Origin: JACKBK01 sp963707275
GTDB taxonomy: Bacteria; Chloroflexota; Anaerolineae; JAAEKA01
NCBI GenBank assembly: GCA_963707275.1
Contig: CAVPPH010000003.1
Span: 1-64,000 of the forward strand
DNA length: 64,000 nucleotides
Direction of reading: 5' to 3'
Position numbers and translations under genes: made by a program. A model generated the notes under the pieces. The model did not search any database, was not told the DNA's origin, and saw only the letters and a program-made list of their open reading frames with translations. Below are positions 18,893-28,849 of the stretch, in pieces. Each line of letters starts with the position of its first letter. The first letter of the stretch is position 1.

Positions 18893-19276
18893 ATGTGCCC
18901 AGCCCGGTTGTCGAAACTCGAAGCATCGATGCGCGTCGTCATTGCGTTCAACGACGCCTTCAACCGCCATGATGTAGCCGGTATGATGCAGCTCGTGAGC
19001 GACGACTGCATCTTCGAAAACGCGGGTCCGGCCCCCGACGGCTCAACTTACAAGGGGAAGGAAGCGGCCACTCAGTTCTGGCAGGACTACTTCGACGAGT
19101 CGCCGCAGGCTCACATCAAGATCGAGGAGGTTTTCGGCTTGGGTGAACGGTGCATCATGCGCTGGATGTACACCCGGGTGGACGCGGAAGGGCAAACGGG
19201 ACATGTCCGCGGCGTCGATGTATTCCGGGTGCGCGGCGGTTTGATCCGCGAGAAGCTGTCCTACGTCAAAGGATAG
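18893..19276 (+). CDS. SnoaL-like (NTF2-fold) protein
   Basis: A 127-residue alpha+beta-barrel protein with the NTF2/SnoaL pattern: VVIAFNDAFNRHDVAGMMQL, VSDDCIFENAGPAPDG, YKGKEAATQFWQDYF and GHVRGVDVFRVRGGLIREKL. Such proteins are small isomerases, hydrolases or binding proteins; no substrate is indicated. An AAAGGAA lies before the ATG. It lies directly downstream of a VOC gene, a common pairing among small stress or secondary-metabolism genes. Confidence 0.8.
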   Translation: MCPARLSKLEASMRVVIAFNDAFNRHDVAGMMQLVSDDCIFENAGPAPDGSTYKGKEAATQFWQDYFDESPQAHIKIEEVFGLGERCIMRWMYTRVDAEGQTGHVRGVDVFRVRGGLIREKLSYVKG

Positions 19277-19347
19277 ACTGGAGAGAGATGAGGGCAGCGC
19301 TGAGTCTCTTGTGCAGCCGCGATTGAACCAAGCGAAAGGAGATCACG

Positions 19348-19716
19348 ATGCAAAGCAGCGCCAAGACCGTAGCCGACTATCTGAAAGAAGTTCCCGTCGA
19401 AAGGGGAACGGCTCTCGCCAGACTGCGGGAGCTGTGTCGCGCAACGTTGACCGATTTCGAGGAATCGATGGTCTACGGCATGCCTTCCTACACCCGCGAC
19501 GGCGAAGTGGAAGTAGCTTTCGCCAGCCAGAAGAACTACATCTCGCTCTATATCCTCAGAACTGATGTCATGAATGCCCACAGAGAGCTGCTCGAAGCAA
19601 GAGGCGTGAGTCTGGGCAAGGGCTGCGTCCGCTACTCCAGGCCCGAGCGGATCGACTTCGACGTGGTCGCGATGATGCTGAGGGCAACTCAAGACTCGAC
19701 GGGTGTTGTTTGTTGA
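19348..19716 (+). CDS. DUF1801 (YdhG-like) protein
   Basis: A 122-residue protein with TVADYLKEVPVERGTALARL, YGMPSYTRDGEVEVAFASQK, NYISLYIL and GKGCVRYSRPERIDFDVV, a full match to the DUF1801 pattern (the YdhG/Fra-like fold). One member was proposed to deliver iron, but the general role is unresolved. AAAGGAGAT precedes the ATG. The gene is intact and plus-strand like its neighbours. Confidence 0.8.
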   Translation: MQSSAKTVADYLKEVPVERGTALARLRELCRATLTDFEESMVYGMPSYTRDGEVEVAFASQKNYISLYILRTDVMNAHRELLEARGVSLGKGCVRYSRPERIDFDVVAMMLRATQDSTGVVC

Positions 19717-19765
19717 GATATCATGCGCTTGTCAAACTGATCCACCATCTGGAGATCGCACACTC

Positions 19766-21023
19766 ATGCGCATTGTCATCATCGCTTCAGGAAGTCGCGG
19801 CGACGTTCAACCCTACATTGCCCTGGGAAAAGGCTTGCACGAAGCCGGCCACACCGTGCGGCTGCTGACCCATTCCAACTTTAGAGCGATGGTCGTTGCG
19901 TGCGGGCTGGAGTTCTGGCCCATGCGAGGAAATGTCCAGGAGGTAGCTGAGAGCGAGGAGATGCGCGCGCTGCTGGAAAAGGGCAACTTTATCGCCATCA
20001 GCCGCTACACCGCGCAGGCGGCGCAAGGCGCAGCCATTCAGTGGGCCGAGGACGGATTAGCGGCCTGTCAGGGAATGGAGATGCTGGTTGCCGGCCTTGG
20101 CGGCCTCTTTCTCGGCATCTCCCTGGCGGAGAAACTGGGGCTGCCGCTGCTACAAGCCTACTACGTCCCCTTCACGCCGACAAAAGCCTTTCCCGGCGCG
20201 CTCCTTCCTGAGTCGACGCCGAAGTCTGGGCGGTTGGTTCAACCGGCTGACGCATCACACGACCCGCGAGATCATGTGGCAGGGGTCACGCTCTGCCGAC
20301 ACACTGGCCCGAGAGCAGGTGCTTGGTCTGCCAGCCGCATCGTTCTGGGGACCGTATGGTTCCGAATGCCTGCGCGGCCTGCCGGTACTCTACGGCTACA
20401 GCCCGTCGGTGATCCCCGCGCCGCCCGATTGGGGCGCTGACAAACACGTCACCGGCTACTGGTTCCTGGACGACGGGGAGGACTGGACGCCGCCGCCCGC
20501 CCTGATCGATTTCCTGGAAGCTGGGCCCGCACCGATCTACATCGGATTTGGCAGCATGAGCAGCCGCAAGCCGGAGGAGACGGCTGAGCTGGTCATCGCC
20601 GCGCTGCAACTGGCCAATCAGCGGGCGATTCTGCTGTCCGGCTGGAGCGGCTTGCAGAAGACTGATCTGCCCGACACGGTGTTCATGATCGACTCCGTAC
20701 CGCATTCGTGGCTGTTCCCGATGGTCGCAGCCGTCGTCCACCACGGCGGCGCCGGCACAACAGCCGCCGGCCTGCGGGCAGGCGTCCCGTCAGTGGTTGT
20801 GCCATTCTTCGGCGACCAGCCATTCTGGGGCGGACGGGTCGCGAGTCTCGGCGTCGGGCCGACGCCGGTGCCGCGCGGCAAGCTGACGGCCGAACGGCTG
20901 GCGAGCGCGATTCAGGAAGCGGTTACCAACAAGGCGATGCGCCAGCGCGCCGCCGCCCTGGGAGCGAAGATTCAAACAGAAGACGGCTTGGCGCGCGCAG
21001 TCGAGATTGTTCAGCATATCTAA
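19766..21023 (+). CDS. UGT/GT1-family glycosyltransferase, interrupted
   Basis: MRIVIIASGSRGDVQPYIAL with GKGLHEAGHTVRLLTH at the N-terminus and PIYIGFGSMSSRKPEE, VVHHGGAGTTAAGLRAGVPS and VPFFGDQPFWGGRV at the C-terminus are the GT-B fold signatures of GT1 enzymes of the sterol/macrolide glucosyltransferase type; HHGGAGTT binds the nucleotide-sugar. A one-base indel near 20212 separates the acceptor half from the donor half; corrected, the protein is about 418 residues, a normal length. The acceptor is probably a lipid or polyketide but cannot be read from sequence. Confidence 0.8.
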
Positions 21024-21036
21024 ACTCGCCATTCGA

Positions 21037-21974
21037 ATGCCAAAATCCAAGGCCCCGCCCCAACCCGTGCCCGCTGGCAAAATGCACGCCGGCGAGGTCG
21101 CCACCGACGTACCGCTGGTGCGACGGCTGCTCACGGCGCAGTTTCCGCAGTGGGCCGGTCTGCCCATCGCGCCGGTCGCGTCAGCCGGCACGGACAACGC
21201 GCTCTATCGGCTGGGCGACGACATGGCTGTCCGCCTGCCGCGCATTCACTGGGCGGTAGGCGACATCGAGAAGGATCTTCAGTGGTTGCCGCGCCTTGCG
21301 CCACATCTGCCGCTGGCCATCCCGGTCCCGCTGGTGCTGGGCGCGCCCGCCGAGGGCTATCCCTGGCACTGGGGCGTCTACCGCTGGCTGGCCGGCGAGA
21401 ACGCGACCCTCGACAGCATCGCCGATCCGCGGCAGGCCGCGACGACGCTGGCGGATTTCATCACCGCCCTGCAAGCCATCGACACCACGCGGCGGGCCGC
21501 TGGCTGCCGAGCATGGCCTGCGCGGCGCTCCGCTGGCGACGCGCGACGTCGAGAACTCGCACAGCCATCGCAACTCTCGACGGTCTGATCGATGTCGAGG
21601 CAGTGACCGCGGTCTGGGAGACCGCCCTGCGTGCGCCGCAATGGCACCGCCGGCCGGTCTGGTTCCATGGCGACCTGCTGCCGGGCAACCTGCTGTTCGA
21701 ACAGGGCCGCCTGAGCGCCGTCATCGACTTCGCCGGGCTGGGCGTGGGCGACCCCGCCTGCGACCTGATGATCGCCTGGGGTCTCTTCACCGGCGAGAGC
21801 CGGGACGTCTTCCGCGCCGCGCTGGCGGTCGATGACGCCACCTGGGCGCGCGGCCGCGGCATGGCGCTCTCGCAGGCGCTGATCTTTATCCCGTACTACC
21901 TGGACACCAACCCGGTGGGGGTTGCCAACGCTCGCCACGCCATCGCCGAGCTGCTGGCGGACCATACACCATGA
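21037..21974 (+). CDS. Aminoglycoside phosphotransferase-family kinase, interrupted
   Basis: The N-lobe shows PVASAGTDNALYRLGDDMAV with RLPRIHWAVGDIEKDLQWLP, and the C-lobe WFHGDLLPGNLL (catalytic HGDxxxxN) and VIDFAGLGVGDPACDLMIAW. About 310 residues, as usual for this APH subgroup. Two indels, near 21497 and 21555, displace the linker around GPLAAEHGLRGAPLATRDVE; both lobes are otherwise intact. A resistance role is possible, but many members phosphorylate unknown metabolites. The ATG at 21037 is the first Met in the homologous frame. Confidence 0.75.
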
Positions 21975-21989
21975 AAAGAGGACAGTCCC

Positions 21990-22738
21990 ATGGACTTCAC
22001 TGGAAAAACAGCCTTGATCACCGGCGCAGCTTCGGGGATGGGCGCGGCCACGGCACGCGAGTTCCGCGCCGCCGGTGGGCAGGTGGTCATCGTCGACCGC
22101 AATGAGCAGCTGGCGGCGCAGGTCGCCGGCGAGATCGACGCCGGGCCGCCGGTGGTGGGCGATGTCAGCGATCCCGCCTTTTGCAGCGCGGGCGGTCGAA
22201 ACCGCGCTCGCAGCGCCATGGCCGGCTGGATGTGCTGGTCAACGCGGCCGGCATCATCGTGCGCGCCGACGCGCTCGACACCAGCGACGAGCAGTGGCAG
22301 CGGGTGATGAACGTCAACGTCAACGGGGTGTTTTTCATGAGCCGCGCCGCCATCGGTCCGATGAAAGCGCAGGGCCGCGGCGTCATCGTCAACTTCGGCT
22401 CGATCTGGGGCGGCGTCGGCGCGGCGGGCGTCGTGGCCTACTGCGCCTCCAAGGGCGCTGTCCACCAGATCACGCGGGCCATGGCGCTGGATCACGCCCG
22501 CGACGGCATCCGCATCAACGCCGTCTGTCCCGGCGAGGTCAACACGCCCATGCTGGCCTCGGAGCGCTCGCAGCCGGTGACGCCAGAGCTGATGCAGCGG
22601 ATCGCCGAGTCGGTGCCCACCGGCCGGCTGGCGGAACCGGTGGAGATCGCCCGCGTGGTGCTCTTTCTGGCCTCGGACGCGGCCAGCTACATGACCGGCG
22701 CCATGGTCAACGTCGACGCCGGCTACACAGCGAGGTAG
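21990..22738 (+). CDS. SDR-family oxidoreductase, interrupted
   Basis: A classical short-chain dehydrogenase: TGxxxGxG as TGAASGMG at the N-terminus, LDVLVNAAG, an NVNGVFF core segment, catalytic serine in NFGSIW and the YCASK tetrad (Y-x3-K), then INAVCPGEVNTPML and YMTGAMVNVDAGY. Two single-base indels (near 22165 and 22213) displace about 17 codons in the middle. About 250 residues in total, as expected. The adjacent aldo-keto reductase 8 bases downstream suggests a small sugar- or polyol-oxidation operon. Confidence 0.82.
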
Positions 22739-22745
22739 GTGAACG

Positions 22746-23758
22746 ATGGAATACCGCACGTTGGGTCGCACCGGCGTCAAGGTGGCCCCGCTCTGTCTGG
22801 GCACGGACAACTTCGCCAACCCCACCCCGGAAGCCGAGGCGATCGCCGATCATCGAGCGCGCCCTGGACGCCGGCATCAACCTGATCGACACCAGCAACA
22901 GCTACGCCCAGGGCGAGTGTGAACGCATCATCGGGCGGGCGCTGGCCGCCAACGGCCGCCGCCAGCAGGTGATCATCGCCACCAAGGCCCATTACCCCAC
23001 CGGCCCCGGCCCCAACGACCGCGGCAACTCGCGCCTGCACCTGATGCGGGCCTGCGAGGACTCGCTGCGCCGCCTGCAAACCGACACCATCGACCTCTAC
23101 CAGTTGCACCGCCCCGCCTTCGACATCCCCATCGACGAGACCGCTGGGCGCGCTGACCGATCTGGTGCGGCAGGGCAAGGTGCGCTACATCGGCAGCTCC
23201 ACCGCGCCGGCCTGGAAAGTGATGGAAGCGCTGATGGTCAGCGAGCTGAAGGGCTACGTCCGCTTTGTGTCGGAGCAGCCGCCCTACAACCTGCTGGACC
23301 GGCGCATCGAGAACGAGCTGGTTCCCATGTGCCAGGCGCACGGCCTGGGCATCCTGCCCTGGACGCCGCTGGCCATGGGCGTGCTGGCCGGCCGCTACGC
23401 CGACGCCAGCGCCTTCCCGGCCGGCTCGCGCGCCAGCCTGCGCGGCGGCATCTACGCCGAACGGGTGACGGCCCGCGGCGTGGCGGTAGGCAACCAGTTT
23501 GTGCAGTTGGCGAACGACCACGGCATCCCGCCGGCGCAACTGGCCGTGCTGTGGGTCAAGGATCAGCCCGGCATCACGGCGCCGCTGATCGGTCCGCGCA
23601 CCGTCGAGCAGCTTGAGCACTTTCTGCCGGTGCTGGAGATGCAGTTGGACGAGACAATCCGGCTGGCTTGCGACGAGCTGGTGCCGCCCGGCAGCGTGGC
23701 AGCCAACTTCCACAACTCCGCGCCCTGGATGAAGGCGCGGGTTGATTGGCCCGGTTGA
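22746..23758 (+). CDS. Aldo-keto reductase, interrupted
   Basis: MEYRTLGRTGVKVAPLCLGT, then IIERALDAGINLIDTSNSYA (cofactor/catalytic Asp-Tyr region), TIDLYQLHRP, and after a second shift VRQGKVRYIGSSTAPAWKVM, ILPWTPLAMGVLAGRY and the C-terminal GPRTVEQLEHFL. This is the AKR fold (TIM barrel, NADPH-dependent), closest to the YhdN/Tas-type group. Indels near 22845 and 23150 break the frame; read together they make about 335 residues. A GGTAGGTGA lies before the ATG. Confidence 0.82.
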
Positions 23759-23967
23759 CCGACCCGATCGGCGTCCATCCCCGTTTTCAGCGGCGGGGCC
23801 TGGGCAAAGCAGTGGTGACGGCCGGTTTGCATCTGCTCAAGAGCAGCGGCGTCACCGTCGTGGAACTTGGCACAGGCAGCGACAACATGCCCATGCAACG
23901 TCTGGCCGAATCGCTGGGTTTCGTCTGTGTCGCCGAGAAACTGTGGTTCTCCAAAATAGTTGATTAG
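23756..23967 (+). pseudogene. GNAT acetyltransferase C-terminal fragment
   Basis: GVHPRFQRRGLGKAVVTAGL (acetyl-CoA-binding motif A, R-x-x-G-x-G), VELGTGSDNMPMQRLAESLG and FVCVAEKLWFSKI are the second half of a GNAT protein. The N-terminal half is missing and the fragment is fused directly to the last codons of the aldo-keto reductase, so it looks like the product of a deletion that joined two genes. Confidence 0.6.
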
Positions 23968-24144
23968 CCGAACAGGTTGAGTTCCGCGGCCTGTTCTCCA
24001 CGACCGGGTTCGCCACCACCTGAATTGCCCTACCCCACCGTTCGCCTGATCGAAGCCAGACTGCACCGGCCACGATTTTCGCGTGCCGCAAATCCTGTGC
24101 TAAGATTGCGCCGCAACATGCAGAAATGTCTGACTGGAGGCAGA

Positions 24145-24663
24145 ATGAGTACAGAACACAAACAAGTCGACGCGACGGCGGAGCGCACCATCAATGGGCA
24201 CAGGTTATCCGAGTTCATCTACGGTACCGTAACTGCGCTGGTGGCTATTGCCGGCATCAGCACAGAAACTGAGGCAAGCTGGTCCAACGCCGTCGCCATC
24301 ATCGTCATCGGCGCGGCGGCTGTCTGGGCGGCCCATGCCTACTCCCATGCCATCAGCCGGCGAATTGCCGGTGGCTACCGGCTCCACAGTCACGAAATAT
24401 GGGAGATCCTGCGCGGCTCGTGGCCCATCGTCACGGCCGGATTCCTGGTTGCTGCACCGTTCTTGTTAGTTGCCATCGGCCTCATCACGATGACGACCGC
24501 CCTTGATGTCGCGAGCCTGCTAGGGCTGGCGATCCTGGCCATTGTTGGCTATGTGTCGGGCGTAGTCACTGGCGAACCCCTGCCCCGCCGGTTCCTTTTG
24601 GCCGCACTGTCCCTGGGACTCGGCCTGGTTATCGTCATTCTGGAATTTGTGATTCACCACTGA
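24145..24663 (+). CDS. Five-segment membrane protein of unknown function
   Basis: 172 residues: a polar N-terminus ending in a histidine and charged stretch, then five hydrophobic segments (starting near residues 26, 48, 92, 118 and 149), the last ending the protein in VIHH. GGAGGCAG lies before the ATG. I know similar unnamed proteins from actinobacteria and Chloroflexota but no function. The frame is intact and the high GC matches the neighbours. Confidence 0.65.
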   Translation: MSTEHKQVDATAERTINGHRLSEFIYGTVTALVAIAGISTETEASWSNAVAIIVIGAAAVWAAHAYSHAISRRIAGGYRLHSHEIWEILRGSWPIVTAGFLVAAPFLLVAIGLITMTTALDVASLLGLAILAIVGYVSGVVTGEPLPRRFLLAALSLGLGLVIVILEFVIHH

Positions 24664-24719
24664 GCCGGACGTTCCGTTCTTGCCAGAACTGCGGCGCTGG
24701 GGAATAATGCGCCCAGATT

Positions 24720-26259
24720 ATGAACCGCACGACACAACAATCGCCGCTGGACCGCTTGCCGGCCTGGCTGCTGGCGCTGCTGGCGCTGGCGCTGGGCGGC
24801 CTGCTCGCGCTGGCGCTGATGACCACCGCATCGGGTGAGGTCGGTCTCGCCGACAGCCGGCTGACCGATATCGTCCTGCCGCTGGCGGCTGCCGGTTGCC
24901 TGATCGCGCTCAGCCTTTACAGCCCGCTGGCCGGCTTTCTGGCCTGGATCGCGCTGGCGCCCTACAGCCAGCATCTGGCGCTGGACCTGCGGCTGGGCGC
25001 GGGCATCCCCGACCTGAGCCTCAGCCGGATGCTGGCCGGCTTCCTGCTGCTGCTGGTGATCACGCAGGCCGCGCTGGGCAAGCGCACCCTGCGGCCGCTG
25101 GCGTGGTCTGACCTGGCCTACGCGCTCTTCCTGTTTGGGCTGCTCTTCTCAGTGCCGCAGACCGTCTACGGCAAGCTGGAAGGCGTGCAGACGATCCTCG
25201 ACGCCTACATCGTGCCCTTCATCGCACTGTTTGTCGCCCGCCAGGTGGTGCGCAACCAGCGTGACCTCCGTTGGCTGACTGTCGTGCTGATGGCGTCGGC
25301 GGTCGCGTTCTCGCTGCTGATCATCCGCGAGCAGCTGACCGGCGAGGTGCTGCTCTACTCGCGCGAGGCGGCGCGTTACAGCCGCAGCTTCCAAAAGGTC
25401 ATCAGCCTGATGGGCAACGCCGCGCCCATCGGCGTCAGCACCGCGATGGCGATCCCGCTGGGTCTGACGCTGCTGGCGCAGAGCTTGCAGGCAGGCGGGC
25501 CGGCTACCGCCGACGCGGCGGCTGGGGCAACTGACGCTGGCAGCCGCGCTGGCCATCTGCGCGCTGGGCGTCTATATGACCTACAACCGGGCGAGCTGGC
25601 TGGCTGTTGCGGTGACGCTGGTGGTGCTGCTGGCGGTGCGACCGCGGATGCGCCGGATGTTGTTGCCGGTACTGCTGCTGGCCGCCGTGCTGGCTATCGT
25701 CTTCTGGCAGACCGTCGTCAACAGCCCGGCTGTCACCGAACGGTTGCTGGAGGACAACTCGGTCGGCTATCGCACGACGGTGCTGCGGCTGGCGCTGGAT
25801 ATGGCCGCCGATAACCCGGTGTTCGGACTGGGCTACAACAATTTCGGCTCGATCGCACGCCGCAACTACGGCTGGAACCCCAACCTGCTGTTCGGCATCG
25901 ATCCGCCGGCCCACAATTCCTACACCTTTTTCCTGGTTTCTGGCGGGCTGGTGGCGCTGTTGCCCTATCTCGCGTGGATCACGCTGCTGGCCTGGCAGGG
26001 GTTTCAGCGTTACCGGTCACGCGGCGCGTCAGCCCTGGATCGCGACGCGCTGGCGGCCGGCGCGGCCGTGTTTCTGACCTACTTCCTCGCGTCCGGCACC
26101 TTCGACAACCTCAACCACCTGGCGATGAATCTGATCTTCTACGCCATCATCGGCAGCATCTGGGGTGCAACCGAGTACACACCACACTCGGCACTCCCTT
26201 CCCCTCGTACTCGTCCTCTTACTCCTACTCTTTCCGGTCCGGAGATCGAGTACGAGTAG
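24720..26259 (+). CDS. O-antigen ligase/polymerase-like membrane protein, interrupted
   Basis: A protein of about 510 residues with ten or more membrane segments. The Wzy_C/WaaL region is visible as YNRASWLAVAVTLVVLLAV followed by a long loop with GLGYNNFGSIARRNYG and DPPAHNSYTFFLVSGGL, where H in the AHNSYT motif is typical of O-antigen ligases and related polymerases. A one-base indel near 25500 divides it. It would act in the membrane on lipid-linked glycans. The 3' end runs into a CT/GA-rich inverted repeat, so the last 20 residues (PSPRTRPLTPTLSGPEIEYE) are encoded by repeat sequence. Confidence 0.72.
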
Positions 26260-26299
26260 GAGTACGAGAAGGAGTACGAGTAGGAGTACGAGAGGGAGC
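26200..26299. repeat. Inverted repeat with 12-base tandem units (GAGTACGAGNRG)
   Basis: The right arm holds four tandem copies of a 12-base unit GAGTACGAGTAG/GAGTACGAGAAG; the left arm (26206-26230) is the complementary CT-rich sequence, so a long imperfect hairpin can form around TTTCCGGTCCGGA. A related copy lies at 53995-54091. The left arm encodes the tail of the O-antigen-ligase-like protein. Confidence 0.8.
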
Positions 26300-26311
26300 G
26301 AAACAAGTCGT

Positions 26312-26341
26312 TTGCAGTGCGATCCTTTGCCATTGTATAAT
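26312..26341 (+). promoter_or_regulatory. Probable promoter of parA
   Basis: TTGCAG at 26312-26317 and TATAAT at 26336-26341, spacer 18, 53 bases before the ParA start and directly after the inverted repeat. Confidence 0.5.
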
Positions 26342-26393
26342 GAGCCATCGTATCGCCGTCGGTTCGCAGGCCAGCAATGGCAAGGAACGTGGC

Positions 26394-27165
26394 ATGGCAG
26401 TCATCATCGCTCTGTGCAACCAAAAAGGGGGCGTGGGCAAGACCACATCGACCGTCAATCTCGGCGCGGCGCTGGCCGAACAGGGCCAGCGCGTCCTCAT
26501 GGTTGACCTCGATCCGCAGGCCACGCTGACCGCCTACTGGGGTTTGCAGGAGCCGCTGCCAGAGCCGACCCTCTACCAATTGCTGTCCGACACACGCACG
26601 CCGGCGCGCAGTGCGCTGCGTTCGGTGCGCACCGCCATCGACGTCATCCCGTCCGACATCGACCTGGCCGCGGCCGAGATCGAGCTGTTCAGTGCGCTGG
26701 GCCGGGAACGCATCCTGAAGGAGGTGCTGGACCCGCTCGGCGACGCCTACGACTACGTGTTGATCGACTGCCCGCCAAACCTGGGGCTGCTGACGATCAA
26801 CGCGCTGGTGACGGCGCAAGGCGTCATCGTTCCGCTGCAATGCGAGTATTTCGCCCTGCCGCGGCCTTTCCATGCTGCTGGACACGCTGGCCAAGGTGAA
26901 GCGCCGCCTGAATCCGCAGTTGGAGATCACCGGCATTCTGCCAACCCTCTACAACGCCCGCACCCGCCACGCCAAGGAAGTGCTGGAGGAGGTGCGCAGC
27001 ATGTTCGGCGAGCGCGTCTTCGACACTGTCGTCCGCACCAGCATCCGCTTCGCCGAGTCGACCGTCGCCCATCAACCCATCCTCGAGTTTGCGCCAAAAC
27101 ACGCCGGCGCGCAATCCTATCGATCATTGGCAAAGGAGATTCTACATGACACAAGCACCCGATGA
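26394..27165 (+). CDS. parA: ParA/Soj-family ATPase, interrupted
   Basis: MAVIIALCNQKGGVGKTTST with deviant Walker A KGGVGKTT (11-18), MVDLDPQATLTAYWG, and YVLIDCPPNLGLLTINAL identify a ParA-type partition ATPase. After a one-base shift near 26862 the C-terminal part is MLLDTLAKVKRRLNP, GILPTLYNARTRHAKEVLEE and TSIRFAESTVAHQPILEFAP. About 256 residues, the short ParA/Soj size. No ParB gene follows; instead the gene overlaps by about 20 bases a membrane-anchored coiled-coil protein, so it may position that protein or a cell-surface complex rather than DNA. That is inference. Confidence 0.85.
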
Positions 27166-28601
27166 AGTCAGCACCACGACCCCGGGCCGCGGCGCCGACC
27201 TGTTCTTCGGCGACGACCCCGAGCCGGACGTCGTGGACGCCGTGCCAGCCGAGGCAGCCACTCCGGTCGCTGTCGCGGCGGCCGGCAGCGATGAAGCGGC
27301 CGAGGCCTACGACAAGGCCGTCGAGGGCGCCTACGACTCCTCGGATGTCGCCGTCGAAGAAGCAGAAGAAATGCGCCAGATCGCCGGCGAGTCTGCCAAC
27401 GGTGCTGCGCCGGCTGCGGCCGTTGCCGCGCTTCCACCCCCAGAAACCGCTGCGCCGCCGCCCGCCGACCCGCCCCCGCCGGTCGAGACAGCCGATAAAT
27501 CCAGCGGCGGATCGTCGAACGGCTGCCTGATAGGCATTGGCGCGCTGTTGCTGGGGGCGCTGCTGGGCGCTGCCTTAGCGCTGGCGGTGCTGTTCTCGAC
27601 CAACTCAGGACTGAGCTACGGGTCCAGCCGTCAAGTGGCTGACCTGGCCAACACCGCCGGCCAACTGCGCGCTTCCGCCGACACGCTGCGCGGCGAAGTG
27701 ACCGCCTTGCAGAGCGCGACCGGCAATACCCAGGCCGATCTTGAGACACTGGCTAAGCAGCAGGAATTCCTCAGTCAGAATCTGGAAGCGTTGGCCAAGG
27801 TCCAGGCCATGACCGACGAGCGATTGACAGCCGTGGAAGCACAGGCGGCTGCCATTGACGCGGTCCAGGCACAGGTTGACGAGACCGCAGCAACTGTGGC
27901 AGGGCTGGAAGGCCAGGTAGCTGGTATCAGCGACCAGGTCGGCGTCGTCGCCACCCAACTCAACACAGTGACGCAGAAAGTGGAAGAGGTGGCCGTTTCG
28001 GCCGCCCGCTCCGACAACTTCCTGGCCGGCCTGACCGCGCTGCTGGCGTCGTTGGACGCATCCACGGCAGTGACAGAGACTGTGATTGCGACGCCGACCA
28101 TCGAGGCGCAAACGACGATCACGCCCGGCGAACGGCTGACGGAGACCGTCGCACCCACCACAACGCTCACCATTACGCTGACGCCTACCATCACCGCTAC
28201 GGTCACGGTGACGCCGTCCGTTGAGGCGACAACCGCTCCGACGGCCACGGTCGCACCGACAACGACCGTTGTGCCCGAGATAACGCCGACGCCCGCCGGG
28301 TCCGGCGCAATTCGCGGGATCGTCTACTTTGACCGCGATCAGAACGGTCACGCGCGACGGCGCAGTTGAGCCAGGCATCGCCGACGTGGTGGTGACGCTG
28401 TACACGCAAGACCGCACTGAGGTTGCCCAGGCAACGACCAACTTCCGCGGCCAGTTCGGCTTCACCGGCCTGGCGCCGGGCATCTACGTGGTGGTCGAGA
28501 ACGACCCGCCAAACTTCCTGTCATCGACGCCCAACAACTACACCGTGCGTATCGCCGGCCCGACGCCAATTCCTGAAGTGTCCTTCGGCGACTACCGCTG
28601 A
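27146..28601 (+). CDS. Membrane-anchored coiled-coil protein with C-terminal SdrD-B-like domain, interrupted
   Basis: Layout of about 485 residues: an acidic Ala/Pro-rich N-terminus (1-125); one membrane segment GCLIGIGALLLGALLGAALA (about 126-150); a long heptad-like coiled coil (about 165-300) with repeated LAKQ/VEAQ/VDET motifs; a Thr/Pro-rich stretch (about 310-385); then AIRGIVYFDRDQNG and NFRGQFGFTGLAPGIYVVVE, typical of SdrD_B/prealbumin-like extracellular beta domains. An indel near 28345 shifts the frame inside the last domain. AAAGGAGAT precedes ATG 27146, inside the ParA 3' end, so the genes are coupled. The N-terminus would face ParA in the cytoplasm and the beta domain the outside. 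I know no characterised equivalent. Confidence 0.7.
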
Positions 28602-28740
28602 CGTTCGCGACCGATTGAGCACCAGACCCTTCGGGTTTTCGCTGTTGATGACCAAGCCCCGCTAGCGCAGTCAGCAGTTCGACCACGTATCGCTGTCAAC
28701 GCGCAACACCCGAAGGGTCTTCACGCACTTCGAGTTTCTG

Positions 28741-28783
28741 GCAATATGGAGATGAGCGCCTGCGGCGCTCATCTCCATATTGC
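28741..28783. terminator. Perfect 20-base-pair hairpin, probable terminator
   Basis: Bases 28741-28760 and 28764-28783 are exact reverse complements with the 3-base loop TGC. There is no T-run, so factor-independent termination is not certain. A 13-base inverted repeat (AGACCCTTCGGGT at 28624-28636 and its complement at 28708-28720) lies just upstream, making a nested structured region after the gene that ends at 28601. Confidence 0.6.
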
Positions 28784-28849
28784 GGCCAGCCCCGCGCCAG
28801 TTCGACACCAACTGCGACCCCTGCCTACCATTCGCCCGCCTGACCATCG

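Noticed and set aside
22075..23616. A 513-codon open frame
   Set aside because: It is out of frame for most of the SDR gene, matches the AKR only in the middle and leaves it again; the real genes are 21990-22738 and 22746-23758.
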